A stretch of 64,000 bases of DNA, taken from positions 62,001 through 126,000 of the forward strand of contig CALHGE010000013.1 of NCBI GenBank assembly GCA_938029725.1. The letters run 5' to 3'. Shown piece after piece: positions 32,695-41,328 of the stretch (positions within the stretch are counted from its first letter, which is position 1; each line of letters opens with the position of its first letter). The notes under the pieces are model-generated. The model did not search any database. It saw nothing but the letters and a program-made list of their open reading frames with translations, and was not told where the DNA came from. This DNA comes from an uncultured Flavobacteriaceae bacterium. GTDB lineage: Bacteria > Bacteroidota > Bacteroidia > Flavobacteriales > Flavobacteriaceae. The translations under genes were made by a program, and so were the position numbers.

Positions 32695-33563
32695 AAGGAG
32701 GGATTTAATAAGTTTCTATTAGCTATCTTGATAGCATTGATTTCGCCAAGGGCCTTTTTTTCAAGTGTAAAGCTAAGTGCTTTAAGATTGTCTGCTAATT
32801 GTTGTATGGAATCTACACCAATAAGAACGTTGTCAATTGTGGACTGTTGTAAGCAATAGTTTAATGCTAATTGTGCTAATGATAGCTTACTATTTTTAGC
32901 GATATTAGACAACTGCACTAGTTCATTTCTTAAAGATTGAACTGCTTGATTATCAGCATTAACATCTTTAAAGAATAGGCCTTGTAACAGAGCCGATCTT
33001 GTATGTATTGTTTTACCTTTTGCTTTAGCTCTTTCTAAGATAGCTCCTCGCAAATTTAAATTGTCGAAAACATTGAATGGTAGCTGAATAATATCAACGT
33101 CATCATTTAGCAACACCGCTTCTATTTCTTCATTTGTATAAACAGATACTCCAATATGCTTGATTTTACCAGAAGCCTTCAAGTCGGTTAACACTTTGAA
33201 ATTAGCGATATTGTGTTCATAGCTAGAAAAGCTATGGAATAATAAGGCATGCAATTGACTAACCTGTAAATCTGTTAAATACCTGTTGACTCTGTCGTTA
33301 ATATCAGCATCAAATTGATGTGGTAGTTTTGTAATGATTTCAAATGATTTATTCGGGAATTTATTATGAAATGCCCCAATAACTTCATGAGCATCACCAT
33401 AGGCTTCAGCGGAATCTAAAATTTTAATTCCTTGATCAAAAGCATGTTCTAAAATCGCATGACTATCTTCTAATGTAACTTTGCCAATAGTATTGTTGAT
33501 ACCGTATGCCAAACCCATTTGAACGGTTCCTAAAATTAGTTTACTATTTGAAATTTTCGACAT
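32685..33563 (-). CDS. Aldo/keto reductase of the nonulosonate cluster
   Basis: 292 residues, AKR TIM barrel. The catalytic tetrad is visible: D50 and Y55 in L-D-S-A-E-A-Y-G, K79 in I-I-T-K-L-P, H110 in L-L-F-H-S. The late part, L-A-L-N-Y-C-L-Q, matches the family. Similar AKRs accompany SpsF- and PseC-like genes in other polysaccharide operons, where they may reduce an aldehyde or keto sugar. The substrate is unknown. Overlaps the upstream GNAT gene by 20 bp and the SpsF-like gene by 10 bp, a tight translationally coupled set. Confidence 0.8.
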   Translation of the reverse strand: MSKISNSKLILGTVQMGLAYGINNTIGKVTLEDSHAILEHAFDQGIKILDSAEAYGDAHEVIGAFHNKFPNKSFEIITKLPHQFDADINDRVNRYLTDLQVSQLHALLFHSFSSYEHNIANFKVLTDLKASGKIKHIGVSVYTNEEIEAVLLNDDVDIIQLPFNVFDNLNLRGAILERAKAKGKTIHTRSALLQGLFFKDVNADNQAVQSLRNELVQLSNIAKNSKLSLAQLALNYCLQQSTIDNVLIGVDSIQQLADNLKALSFTLEKKALGEINAIKIANRNLLNPSLWN

Positions 33564-34077
33564 TGGTAGACATCCTTAACGAATTACTTAATTTGTTATT
33601 ATAGATTCCGATATTATTTCTTACTTCATCAATTGTGAATCCAATTTTCTTGTAAAGTTGTACCGCATTGTCATTATCTTGAATCACACCCAATGTTATT
33701 TTTGATAATCTTAATTCATCAAAGCAATATTTTACGATTCGAAGCGATGCTTCTTTTGCATACCCCTTGCCCCAGTTTGATTTATCACCCATTAGAATAC
33801 CATATTCACCTGAATTAAGCTCAAGGCTTATTGGATCAATTTTTATATTACCAATATGTTTGTTTGTGCCTTTTAAATGAATCGCCCAAAAATAAATTTC
33901 ATTACTGTTTTGTTCCTTGACATAGGCTTTAAGTAAATCCAAGGTATACGCTCCTCTTGTCTCTAAATATCTATTCACCTCTGTATCATTTAACCAGTCT
34001 ACGTAGGTATCGGTCACATGTTCTGCTGATACTCGTTTGTAAATTAAACGCTCAGATTCTAAATCAATATTTTTCAT
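33544..34077 (-). CDS. RimJ/RimL-type GNAT acetyltransferase
   Basis: 177 residues from the ATG at 34077; a TTG seven codons earlier is less likely. The sequence L-E-S-E-R-L-I-Y-K-R near the N-terminus, W-L-N-D-T-E-V-N-R-Y-L, I-G-N-I-K-I, and G-K-G-Y-A-K-E-A with the acetyl-CoA loop, then Y-K-K-I-G-F, are standard GNAT motifs. This is the second GNAT gene of the operon. In a Pse-type pathway one GNAT adds the 4-N-acetyl group (PseH); the other may act on a different amine such as the one installed by the class III aminotransferase. That division is inference. Confidence 0.8.
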   Translation of the reverse strand: MKNIDLESERLIYKRVSAEHVTDTYVDWLNDTEVNRYLETRGAYTLDLLKAYVKEQNSNEIYFWAIHLKGTNKHIGNIKIDPISLELNSGEYGILMGDKSNWGKGYAKEASLRIVKYCFDELRLSKITLGVIQDNDNAVQLYKKIGFTIDEVRNNIGIYNNKLSNSLRMSTNVENFK

Positions 34078-34116
34078 TACTTGAACTTTAAAAATCAATT
34101 AGTACCCTTTCTGATT

Positions 34117-34746
34117 TTACTTTCTTTTTTTTATAATCAAATTTGGAGACTGTCCAAATACCAACGAATTAGCTGGTATATCTTCATCTTTAACAATCGC
34201 ACCAACGCCAATAATGACATTGTCTCCTATATTGGAATCTCCAAAAATCATCGAATTTGCCGTCATTGTAACATTCTCCCCAATCGTTGGGAAAATATTT
34301 TTATTATTACCCACAGCACAGTTCTGCGTGAACTTAAAAAAATTTCCATATTTCGCGCGACCCAGTACAGTTCCAATTGGCTGATCTAGCGCAAAATATT
34401 CCGGCAATTCTATTTCATAAAATAAATCACATGAATTCATAACCTTATTGAGGTAGTAAACCTTGTCTGCCAGACGTAATTGCGTTTTTGCCTTCTTAAA
34501 AATAGTGTTTGAAAAATAATATAAAAATACATTGTATTGTCCAGAATGAAACGGATTAAAATAGGTTTCCCCATTCCGTACATAGTATTTGTTGTCATTT
34601 TTAGAAAAACAATGATCACAGCGCTCAAACACCTCGTCACTAAGACCGTTTATAGTTTCAATCTCATCAGCCGTAATACTAAAAAATGATGCTATTTGAC
34701 CTACCATTATTTCTAAAATGGCTTCTTTAGGAATTTCAAATATCAT
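34117..34746 (-). CDS. Left-handed beta-helix (hexapeptide) acyltransferase
   Basis: 209 residues. The N-terminal ~95 residues are helical and contain C-D-H-C, unlike classic LbH enzymes. The C-terminal ~100 residues (from G-T-V-L-G-R-A-K-Y-G) show hexapeptide turns such as I-G-E-N-V-T-M-T and I-G-D-N-V-I-I-G-V-G-A-I-V-K-D, as in NeuD/CysE-type O- or N-acetyltransferases, including the usual P-A-N-S-L-V-F-G end. It may acetylate the amino sugar or the nonulosonate. It overlaps pseC by 4 bp (ATGA) and is 39 bp upstream of the GNAT start. Confidence 0.75.
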   Translation of the reverse strand: MIFEIPKEAILEIMVGQIASFFSITADEIETINGLSDEVFERCDHCFSKNDNKYYVRNGETYFNPFHSGQYNVFLYYFSNTIFKKAKTQLRLADKVYYLNKVMNSCDLFYEIELPEYFALDQPIGTVLGRAKYGNFFKFTQNCAVGNNKNIFPTIGENVTMTANSMIFGDSNIGDNVIIGVGAIVKDEDIPANSLVFGQSPNLIIKKRK

Positions 34747-35927
34747 TTATTAAACAATTTTACTTCAAGCAATTCTTCACTATAAAAAGAATTTATCTTC
34801 TCCAATACATAGGCTTGCTCTTCATGTTTCAAGGTTGGAAACATCGGTAAACTCAAGCAATTTTTATAATAATTTTCAGCATGTGGAAAATCACCTTCTT
34901 TCCAACCAAATTCGCGATAATAAGGCATTAGATGCACTGGCACATAATGCACCTGAACAATAATATTAATACTTCTCAAATAATTAAATAATTCTTTTCG
35001 ATTTTCGGTTTCGATCACGTACAAATGATAGGCGTGCCCAGGAACAATTCCAGATTGACCCTTTATAAAACCTGCATCTTTCAATTCTTGATAGTAGGTC
35101 TTTGCAATTTCTCTTCTTGTAGCAATGCCTAGCTCTGCTCTTTTTAATTGGCTTAACCCTAAAGCCGATTGAATATCGGTCAAACGGTAATTAAACCCAA
35201 GTTCCTGCATTTCATAATACCACCCACCATGATCATCAATCTTCTTTGCGGGGTCTTGTTGAATACCATGCGTTCTTAAATTCAACAATTTCCGATACAG
35301 CCCTTCATCGTTAGTAGTAATCATACCACCTTCTCCTGCGGCGATATGCTTAACTGGATGAAAGGAAAATATTGCCAAATCAGCAAATTCTCCATTTCCA
35401 CAATTTTGCTGAGCTCCCTTGCTATCTATAAAATAAGCTCCCGGAGCATGGCATGCGTCTTCAATAATCCAACAATCGTATTGATCCGCCAATTTTCGAT
35501 ACGCCTCTAAGTCTACAGCTCTTCCTGCAAAATCAACTGGTATTATTCCTTTATATGTTCCTTTTGGAGCCGCTTTTAGCAATTTTTCTACTTCGACAAT
35601 GTCTAACAAATACGTTTCTGGATCTATATCTGCAAAAACAACTTCTCCATCCGCATAAGGAACGCAATTAGCAGAAGCAGCAAAGGTTATCGGTGATGTG
35701 ATCACCTTTCCTCCTTTACCTACGCCCAGAGCTAAGGTGCATAAATGCAATGCAGCTGTTCCATTAGAAACCGCAACTGCATAGCGAGAACCTACATAAT
35801 TGGCGAAAGCAAGTTCAAATTCTGCCACTTTAGGCCCTTGAGTTAACCAATCGCCTTTTAAAGTTTCAACCACAGCCTGAACATCTTCATCTGTAATATT
35901 CTGTCGTCCGTAAGGTATTTTATTCAT
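34743..35927 (-). CDS. pseC: UDP-4-keto-sugar aminotransferase PseC (DegT/DnrJ/EryC1 family)
   Basis: 394 residues, PLP fold type I of the DegT family. The start I-P-Y-G-R-Q-N-I-T-D-E-D-V is diagnostic for PseC-type enzymes. K193 in F-S-F-H-P-V-K-H forms the Schiff base; E-D-A-C-H-A-P-G (about 156-163) holds PLP contacts. The late H-V-H-Y-V-P-V-H-L-M-P-Y segment also fits. The enzyme transfers an amino group from glutamate to UDP-4-keto-6-deoxy-beta-L-AltNAc to make the pseudaminic precursor. PseB, which should supply that substrate, is not seen in the window. Confidence 0.85.
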   Translation of the reverse strand: MNKIPYGRQNITDEDVQAVVETLKGDWLTQGPKVAEFELAFANYVGSRYAVAVSNGTAALHLCTLALGVGKGGKVITSPITFAASANCVPYADGEVVFADIDPETYLLDIVEVEKLLKAAPKGTYKGIIPVDFAGRAVDLEAYRKLADQYDCWIIEDACHAPGAYFIDSKGAQQNCGNGEFADLAIFSFHPVKHIAAGEGGMITTNDEGLYRKLLNLRTHGIQQDPAKKIDDHGGWYYEMQELGFNYRLTDIQSALGLSQLKRAELGIATRREIAKTYYQELKDAGFIKGQSGIVPGHAYHLYVIETENRKELFNYLRSINIIVQVHYVPVHLMPYYREFGWKEGDFPHAENYYKNCLSLPMFPTLKHEEQAYVLEKINSFYSEELLEVKLFNK

Positions 35928-36030
35928 AACAATTAATTTTAAAAAATACTTCGTTTAGCAACTTTTTATTGTATTCCAGCTTAGCAATTGATCTGCTCCA
36001 AAGCAACATTATTTTGACTACTTAATAATT

Positions 36031-37182
36031 TTACAACCTTATGCCCATTGCCAAAAAAGCTCTTGCGATACCGGTGAAAAATGATTGAAGTGCAGTGACT
36101 AAATAGTTGAATTTATTTTTTGAAGTGACATTGTTTTTCAACTGATCAAACAAACCAAGAAACAAGAGAAAAGAAAAAATAAGAATTGCAAACATTTGGA
36201 AGCTATTGAAATATCGCGAACAAAAAATGAGAATTAAAGAAAGGGATAAACTCAGCACTCCTAAAAACAAACTCGCTCTAACATGAGATAAACCTGAACA
36301 AATCAAAATGTGATGAATATGATTGCTATCTGGAGTGAAAGGGCTCTTTCCATTCATTAACCGAACGCCAATTACACGAAGCGTATCTGCGAAGGGAATA
36401 AACAAGAGCGCAGCTACAACAAAGAATTTATTTTCAGGTTTAAAAGAAAACGGCGTTAGTAGTGCAGCATCAAGTGCTAAAAACTTAAGCGACAAAAAGC
36501 CAATACAGAAGCCAATAATCAAAGAACCTGTATCGCCCATAAAAACTTTATTTTTCTTAGACAGGTTGTACCGTAAATAAGCCACAAGAACACCTATCAA
36601 GCTCAAGCAAAGAATGCCGTAAAAGTGCAATCCTAGCGTAAAGAAAATAAACCCATACACCGCAAAAATGAGAACTCCAATAGTCGATGCAAGACCATCT
36701 ATACCATCAATTAAATTATATGAATTTATGATGGTCAATATCATCAATGCAATTATTGCGTAAGAAAAATAATAAGGAATTTCTTGTATACCAAATAATC
36801 CCTCAAGCGAAGTGATTTCCAAACCATCACAAAAAACGATAAATAAAATTGCGATCACTTCTCCTCCAATTTTGGCCTTGGGTGTAGAAACGATTAAATC
36901 ATCCTTCAGGCCTAAAGCAAAAATAATGGTTAGAGCTCCGGTCAAACCTAGGGCAATGTTGTCTATATCCCACGTGTCTATTAGTTTCAGCACTAGTACC
37001 AAGGTGAGAAAGAAAGCAACACCTGCCATTGTCGGTGTTGAAATTTTGTGTGAACTTCTTTTGTCTGGGTGATCAGTTAACTCACGAGTAAGAACGATGT
37101 ATCTAATTTTTGGTATCAAATACATCACTAATGTAAAAGATCCGGCTAAAATTGACAGGGCAACAAGATACATGTCAGTCAT
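36031..37182 (-). CDS. WecA-like UDP-sugar:undecaprenyl-phosphate glycosyl-1-phosphate transferase
   Basis: 383 residues from ATG 37182; an in-frame TTG at 37293 would add 37 unlikely residues. Ten or eleven membrane helices. Motifs of the MraY/WecA (PNPT) family: T-D-H-P-D-K-R-S-S-H-K near residue 40, L-G-L-K-D-D-L-I-V (the D-D metal pair), N-S-Y-N-L-I-D-G-I-D-G-L, and F-M-G-D-T-G-S-L. It starts the repeat unit by placing GlcNAc-1-P or a similar sugar on the lipid carrier. It is the first gene of the minus-strand cluster, 103 bp upstream of pseC, so its promoter lies in the large gap to the right. Confidence 0.85.
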   Translation of the reverse strand: MTDMYLVALSILAGSFTLVMYLIPKIRYIVLTRELTDHPDKRSSHKISTPTMAGVAFFLTLVLVLKLIDTWDIDNIALGLTGALTIIFALGLKDDLIVSTPKAKIGGEVIAILFIVFCDGLEITSLEGLFGIQEIPYYFSYAIIALMILTIINSYNLIDGIDGLASTIGVLIFAVYGFIFFTLGLHFYGILCLSLIGVLVAYLRYNLSKKNKVFMGDTGSLIIGFCIGFLSLKFLALDAALLTPFSFKPENKFFVVAALLFIPFADTLRVIGVRLMNGKSPFTPDSNHIHHILICSGLSHVRASLFLGVLSLSLSLILIFCSRYFNSFQMFAILIFSFLLFLGLFDQLKNNVTSKNKFNYLVTALQSFFTGIARAFLAMGIRL

Positions 37183-38038
37183 AAAGTTCGATTTTATAAT
37201 GCCAGTAAATATAATCTGAGAACCATTAGCTATCACTTTCTTGTTATATAAACAAACTATACAGCCTAAGAGGCCACTCACGCTGATTTTCAAATAATCG
37301 ATGAACTACACCTTATGAGAATGAACTGCTAAATAAATAACGAATATGTAGTCTTAATCCTACAAATAGTGTTTGTAGCTCATAGATGTTCTTTTGTCCA
37401 TTTTTTAGGAAATTTCTCTATTGTTGTGGTAATGTAATGGTGTCTGAAGTGTTATGAATGGTAATCTATTAAAAAATAGCATTCATTTTTATCATTTTAT
37501 AACTTTAAAGCGGTTTTAATTATGCGGATGCTTGAATTACCAGATCTTGTATGTTTAAAAACATATTGAATTTAACAACAAAACATAGCGCCACTATACT
37601 TTCTATTTAATTCTTGATTGTTACTTAAAACAGCATTCAGCTTTACCACACCAAAAGAAAATTTACCAGTCAGCAGTCCATTTTAACGTGTATAACATTT
37701 TCAGCTTTGACAATTAGGTGTTCCAAGTGATTTGTAAAGTAAATTATTTCTATACTTTACTTTACAAATCCTTATTGGTGTTTCTCGTGAGTTTAGCGTG
37801 CAAGCTAGCTTATTCTAGCACCTATTATAAATAGCTACTTAAGCACAACCATGGAGAGAAATCATAAAAAATGGAAAGACCTCTTGTGCTTAAACAAAGT
37901 GCATATAGCAGCCCATGCAAGCCCTAAATGCGCTGATTAGTGGTTTTGAAATCAGAAACCAAGTTTGATCTAGCAACAACAACCTAGTGCAAAATAGCTC
38001 TGCATTTAGAAAACTTCGCTGTTGCTATCTGTTCGGGT
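37183..38038. other. Large non-coding interval between polysaccharide cluster and laminarin locus
   Basis: About 850 bp with no credible frame on either strand (the first ~110 bp would be the N-terminal extension of the transferase gene if the TTG start were used). It must hold the promoter of the polysaccharide cluster and the 3' end of the laminarin operon. Two inverted repeats are the only structure seen: a 15-bp perfect one at 37729-37770 and a 10-bp one with arms at 37839-37848 and 37884-37893. No tRNA, IS end or CRISPR was found. Confidence 0.5.
37729..37770. repeat. Perfect 15-bp inverted repeat (hairpin)
   Basis: Arms 37729-37743 and 37756-37770 are exact reverse complements around a 12-base loop. 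There is no T run after either side, so a classic intrinsic terminator is unlikely, though it is well placed to end the laminarin operon or insulate it. The arm begins GATTTGTAAA, close to the stem of the terminator near 62534. Confidence 0.7.
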
Positions 38039-38947
38039 TTAAAACTTTAAATTTTCATCTTTATCCCATAGCCCCCAATAGGCACCTACATCACCTTCTG
38101 CTCCAACTTTCCATGATTCATCAAAAGATGAGAAGTAAAAGACCTCAATATTTTCTTTAGCAGCCCACATTTGGGTATTTATGAAATACTTCATGGCATT
38201 CTCGCCAGTTGAAACAGCCCCTTTTAAACTGCTACCCTGACTTGGCCAGCCTGTTTCTGTAATAATCACTTTCTTACCTTTTGCTGCATCTACTGCTTGA
38301 CCAAACATCTGCTGCATATGGTTTAAAGCACCATCGATATGACAACCTTCCCAGTAGGGGTAACAATTGGATAAAATAACATCGCATGCCTCCGTTAACT
38401 CAGGGTGTTGCGAAAATTCATAATAGGCATCTACATAACCAACCTCAACATCTGGTAAAGCAGTCTTAACGCGGTGAATGTATTCCAAAAGCTGCTCCTT
38501 AGTTAAATCATTTCGATATAAGACTTCATTACCCACCGCTGCAATATCAACGCAGCCTTCCTTGGCTAGTTTTATTAGACTTTCAATCTCAGCTTCATTC
38601 ATCTCCAAATCATCACCTAACCAAGCACCTACCAATGTTTTAAGTCCGTTTTTCTTTGCCACGCGAGGAATATGTTCATTACCTTCAACACAAGAAAATG
38701 AACGTACCCATTTCGTGTAAGGTTTGATGGTCTTAATTCTTCGTTCAACTTGCTGTTCGGTAATTATATCTCCTGGTTTTTGACCATCTTCATACATACT
38801 AAAACAAAGTCCGTGCATACCCTTTTCCAAGGTAGCTTTCCATAGTTGCTCTAGCTCCTTTACAGCATGTTTGTTAAAATCTACACCTTTGTAATCTGTA
38901 AAATCTACCGAGTTAATTAAAAAATCGTGTTCTCCCCTATATGACAT
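38039..38947 (-). CDS. Cytosolic GH17 beta-1,3-glucanase-like enzyme, last gene of the laminarin locus
   Basis: 302 residues, a single GH17 TIM barrel, no signal peptide. Catalytic acid E141 lies in A-V-G-N-E-V-L-Y; nucleophile E231 in I-I-T-E-T-G-W-P-S. Other GH17 landmarks are V-R-S-F-S-C near 81-86 and F-Y-F-S-S-F-D-E-S-W near the C-terminus. It should cut beta-1,3-glucan oligomers inside the cell. It is highly similar to the C-terminal domain of the upstream transporter fusion (both share long runs such as V-G-Y-V-D-A-Y-Y and the W-E-G-C segment), so the pair looks like a local duplication. Its start is 2 bp from the fusion gene's stop. Confidence 0.85.
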   Translation of the reverse strand: MSYRGEHDFLINSVDFTDYKGVDFNKHAVKELEQLWKATLEKGMHGLCFSMYEDGQKPGDIITEQQVERRIKTIKPYTKWVRSFSCVEGNEHIPRVAKKNGLKTLVGAWLGDDLEMNEAEIESLIKLAKEGCVDIAAVGNEVLYRNDLTKEQLLEYIHRVKTALPDVEVGYVDAYYEFSQHPELTEACDVILSNCYPYWEGCHIDGALNHMQQMFGQAVDAAKGKKVIITETGWPSQGSSLKGAVSTGENAMKYFINTQMWAAKENIEVFYFSSFDESWKVGAEGDVGAYWGLWDKDENLKF

Positions 38948-38949
38948 TT

Positions 38950-41292
38950 CTAACTATATTTTGGTTTCTCATTCTTATCCCAAATACCCCATCGCGCTCC
39001 GACATCACCTTCATGGTGCACTTTCCACGACTCATCGAATGATGAGAAATAAAACATTTCTATTTTCTCTTCTTGCGACCAGTTATTCGCATTTAAAAAA
39101 TATTTCATCGCATTATTCTCAGATGGTTCTGCGCCTTTTGTATTATCGCCTTCGCTAGGCCAACCAGTTTCGGTAATAATAACTGGTTTTCCTTTTGCTG
39201 CATTTTTAGCTACGGTATACATTTGTTTTAAATACACTGATGCATGATCAATAGTGCAACCTTCCCAGAATGGGTAACAGTTTGCTAAAATAACATCACA
39301 GGCATCCACTAAGCGCGGACGTTCGTTGAATTGATAGTAGGCATCTACATAACCAATAACACAATTTGGCAAGGCTTCTTTAACTTTATGAATGTAGGCA
39401 AGCACCTCTTCTTCTGTTAATTCATTACGAAGCAAAACTTCGTTACCTACCACAGCAATATCAACGTGCCCTGCTTTAGCAAGCTCAATTAATCCGGCAA
39501 TTTCTTTATCATTTTGAGCTAGGTCATTACCTATCCAAGCGCCAACCATCGTTTTTAGACCTTGCTCATGCGCAGCAATCGGAATAAATTCATTGCCCTC
39601 GGTACAAGAAAAGGAGCGCACCCAATTGGTGTGCGGTTTAATCACATGCATGCGTCGTCGAATTTGCTCTTCAGACAATTGATCTCCAATATTTTGGCCT
39701 TCCAGATAAGGACTAAAAGACAATCCGTGAAGTCCTCTATTTAATGATGTGGCAAAAAGTTCTTTTATTTCAGGTGTTGTTTTTTTAGTGAAATCAATAT
39801 CCGTTTTTAAATCATCCTTAAGATCAAATGACCCCATCGATAGTAATTTGTCAGTTTGATAGTAAGAGCTTAACTTTTGATTCTCTTCATTTGCTCGTCT
39901 ATCTAGTTCTGTTCGAACCACCCCTGCACTTTCTTCAGTTACGCTATAATTACGCATCACAAACATTGCAATGAGTGTTCCTACTATAGGAATTCCTGAG
40001 AAGGCTAATCGTAAGCCATCAACAGCCCCTTCAGGCTGAACGGCTTCACCTGAATCAAAACCTACCGAGCTCATAATAACACCACTCAATCCGCCTGCAA
40101 TTGCAAAACCAAATTTCACCATCCACCAATAGATAGCTCCAAAGGTACCTTCTCTTCTTAGACCCGAATTAAGCTCATCTAAATCAATAACATCAGCCGT
40201 CATAGACATCATTAATAAAAATAGACTTCCTATACCAAAGGAGAAGAAAGGGAGCGCAAAAATGAACAAATAGGGTTTGCCTGGAATAAAGAGAAACCAT
40301 AACATAATATACCCTATAATAGATATTCCTTGCGATACCAAAAAGGCCTTCTTTTTCCCCATGGCTTTCGACATCTTGGTTACAATTGGAATAACGAAAA
40401 AAGTAGTTCCAAGAGCCCCTAAACATCCAAAAAGGGTAGGCCATATACCTGCAGCACCAGCATCACCATTAAAAAGACGGTATACAATAATAAAGAATGA
40501 AAAAGATGCAATCGTCATAAATGCATTATACACTAAGAAGGTTGCGATACATAGCTTTCTAAATGGTTTCATTTTAAAAGCACTCACAAAACCCGACCCT
40601 ATTTCTTTCAGACTATTTCCAATGTTTTTTAAATTGAGCGGAGAATAGTTTTCGTTTAATGTTGATTTACTTTTAATAAATATACCTGGTACAATAGCAC
40701 AAATTGCAAAAATGACCCCAACCCAAACGGCAAGTGTTCGGGTAGCGACTTCTGCAGATTCAAACCACGCTGGATCATACATAATCACCCAAAACCAAGG
40801 GGCAATAACCCAAGCCCATTGCCCAATCCATTGGGCAGTTGCCATAATATTAGTACGCTCATGAAAATCATTACTCATCTCATATCCCATAGCAACGTAA
40901 GGCACGCTAAAAATGGTAATACCCAAGTAAAAAACAAAAGACCAAAACATAAAGTATGCAAAATTATAATCTACACCACTAGTCCTATAGAGTTGCCACA
41001 TGATGATAAATGAGATCCCCATAACAAGGCCACCAAGAATCACATATTGTTTTCGTCGGCCCCATCGCGATTTTGTATTATCCGAGATATAGCCCATAAT
41101 AGGGTCTGTAAACGTATCGAAGAGTCTTGGGAAAAAATAAATAACGCCCCACATCCAACCAGGAAAGCCTAAATCTTGTACCAACACTACCATAAATATT
41201 CCTAATGAAGCAGGAAACATTTGATTGGCAAGCATTCCAATACCGAAGGCGATTTTTTGGCCGAATGGAACTTTATTACTGCTAATAGACAT
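38950..41292 (-). CDS. GPH-type MFS sugar transporter fused to a C-terminal GH17 domain
   Basis: 780 residues. The first ~450 form a twelve-helix glycoside-pentoside-hexuronide:cation symporter (GPH) with the family's R-x-x-D-x-x-x-D-P-I-M-G motif (residues 50-61) and G-R-R-K-Q-Y near 73-78. A linker (about 450-495) leads to a complete GH17 domain (497-780) with acid E618 in V-V-G-N-E-V-L and nucleophile E708 in I-I-T-E-T-G-W-P-S. Both active-site residues are kept. The hydrolase should face the cytoplasm, so an imported laminari-oligomer would meet a glucanase at once. The join is in one uninterrupted frame, not an annotation artefact. It is followed 2 bp later by a free GH17. Confidence 0.88.
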   Translation of the reverse strand: MSISSNKVPFGQKIAFGIGMLANQMFPASLGIFMVVLVQDLGFPGWMWGVIYFFPRLFDTFTDPIMGYISDNTKSRWGRRKQYVILGGLVMGISFIIMWQLYRTSGVDYNFAYFMFWSFVFYLGITIFSVPYVAMGYEMSNDFHERTNIMATAQWIGQWAWVIAPWFWVIMYDPAWFESAEVATRTLAVWVGVIFAICAIVPGIFIKSKSTLNENYSPLNLKNIGNSLKEIGSGFVSAFKMKPFRKLCIATFLVYNAFMTIASFSFFIIVYRLFNGDAGAAGIWPTLFGCLGALGTTFFVIPIVTKMSKAMGKKKAFLVSQGISIIGYIMLWFLFIPGKPYLFIFALPFFSFGIGSLFLLMMSMTADVIDLDELNSGLRREGTFGAIYWWMVKFGFAIAGGLSGVIMSSVGFDSGEAVQPEGAVDGLRLAFSGIPIVGTLIAMFVMRNYSVTEESAGVVRTELDRRANEENQKLSSYYQTDKLLSMGSFDLKDDLKTDIDFTKKTTPEIKELFATSLNRGLHGLSFSPYLEGQNIGDQLSEEQIRRRMHVIKPHTNWVRSFSCTEGNEFIPIAAHEQGLKTMVGAWIGNDLAQNDKEIAGLIELAKAGHVDIAVVGNEVLLRNELTEEEVLAYIHKVKEALPNCVIGYVDAYYQFNERPRLVDACDVILANCYPFWEGCTIDHASVYLKQMYTVAKNAAKGKPVIITETGWPSEGDNTKGAEPSENNAMKYFLNANNWSQEEKIEMFYFSSFDESWKVHHEGDVGARWGIWDKNEKPKYS

Positions 41293-41328
41293 ATGTATTG
41301 GTTTTATGTTGGTTGATATTCTGTATGA

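Noticed and set aside
36323..37072. Plus-strand frames inside the WecA-like gene
   Set aside because: They are antisense to an intact membrane protein with all family motifs.
37182..37293. Longer start of the WecA-like gene at 37293
   Set aside because: The codon there is TTG and the added residues do not resemble the family; the ATG at 37182 gives the usual N-terminus.
37183..38038. CRISPR array, tRNA or insertion sequence in the large gap
   Set aside because: Only two inverted repeats occur; no spaced direct repeats, cloverleaf or transposase fragments were seen.
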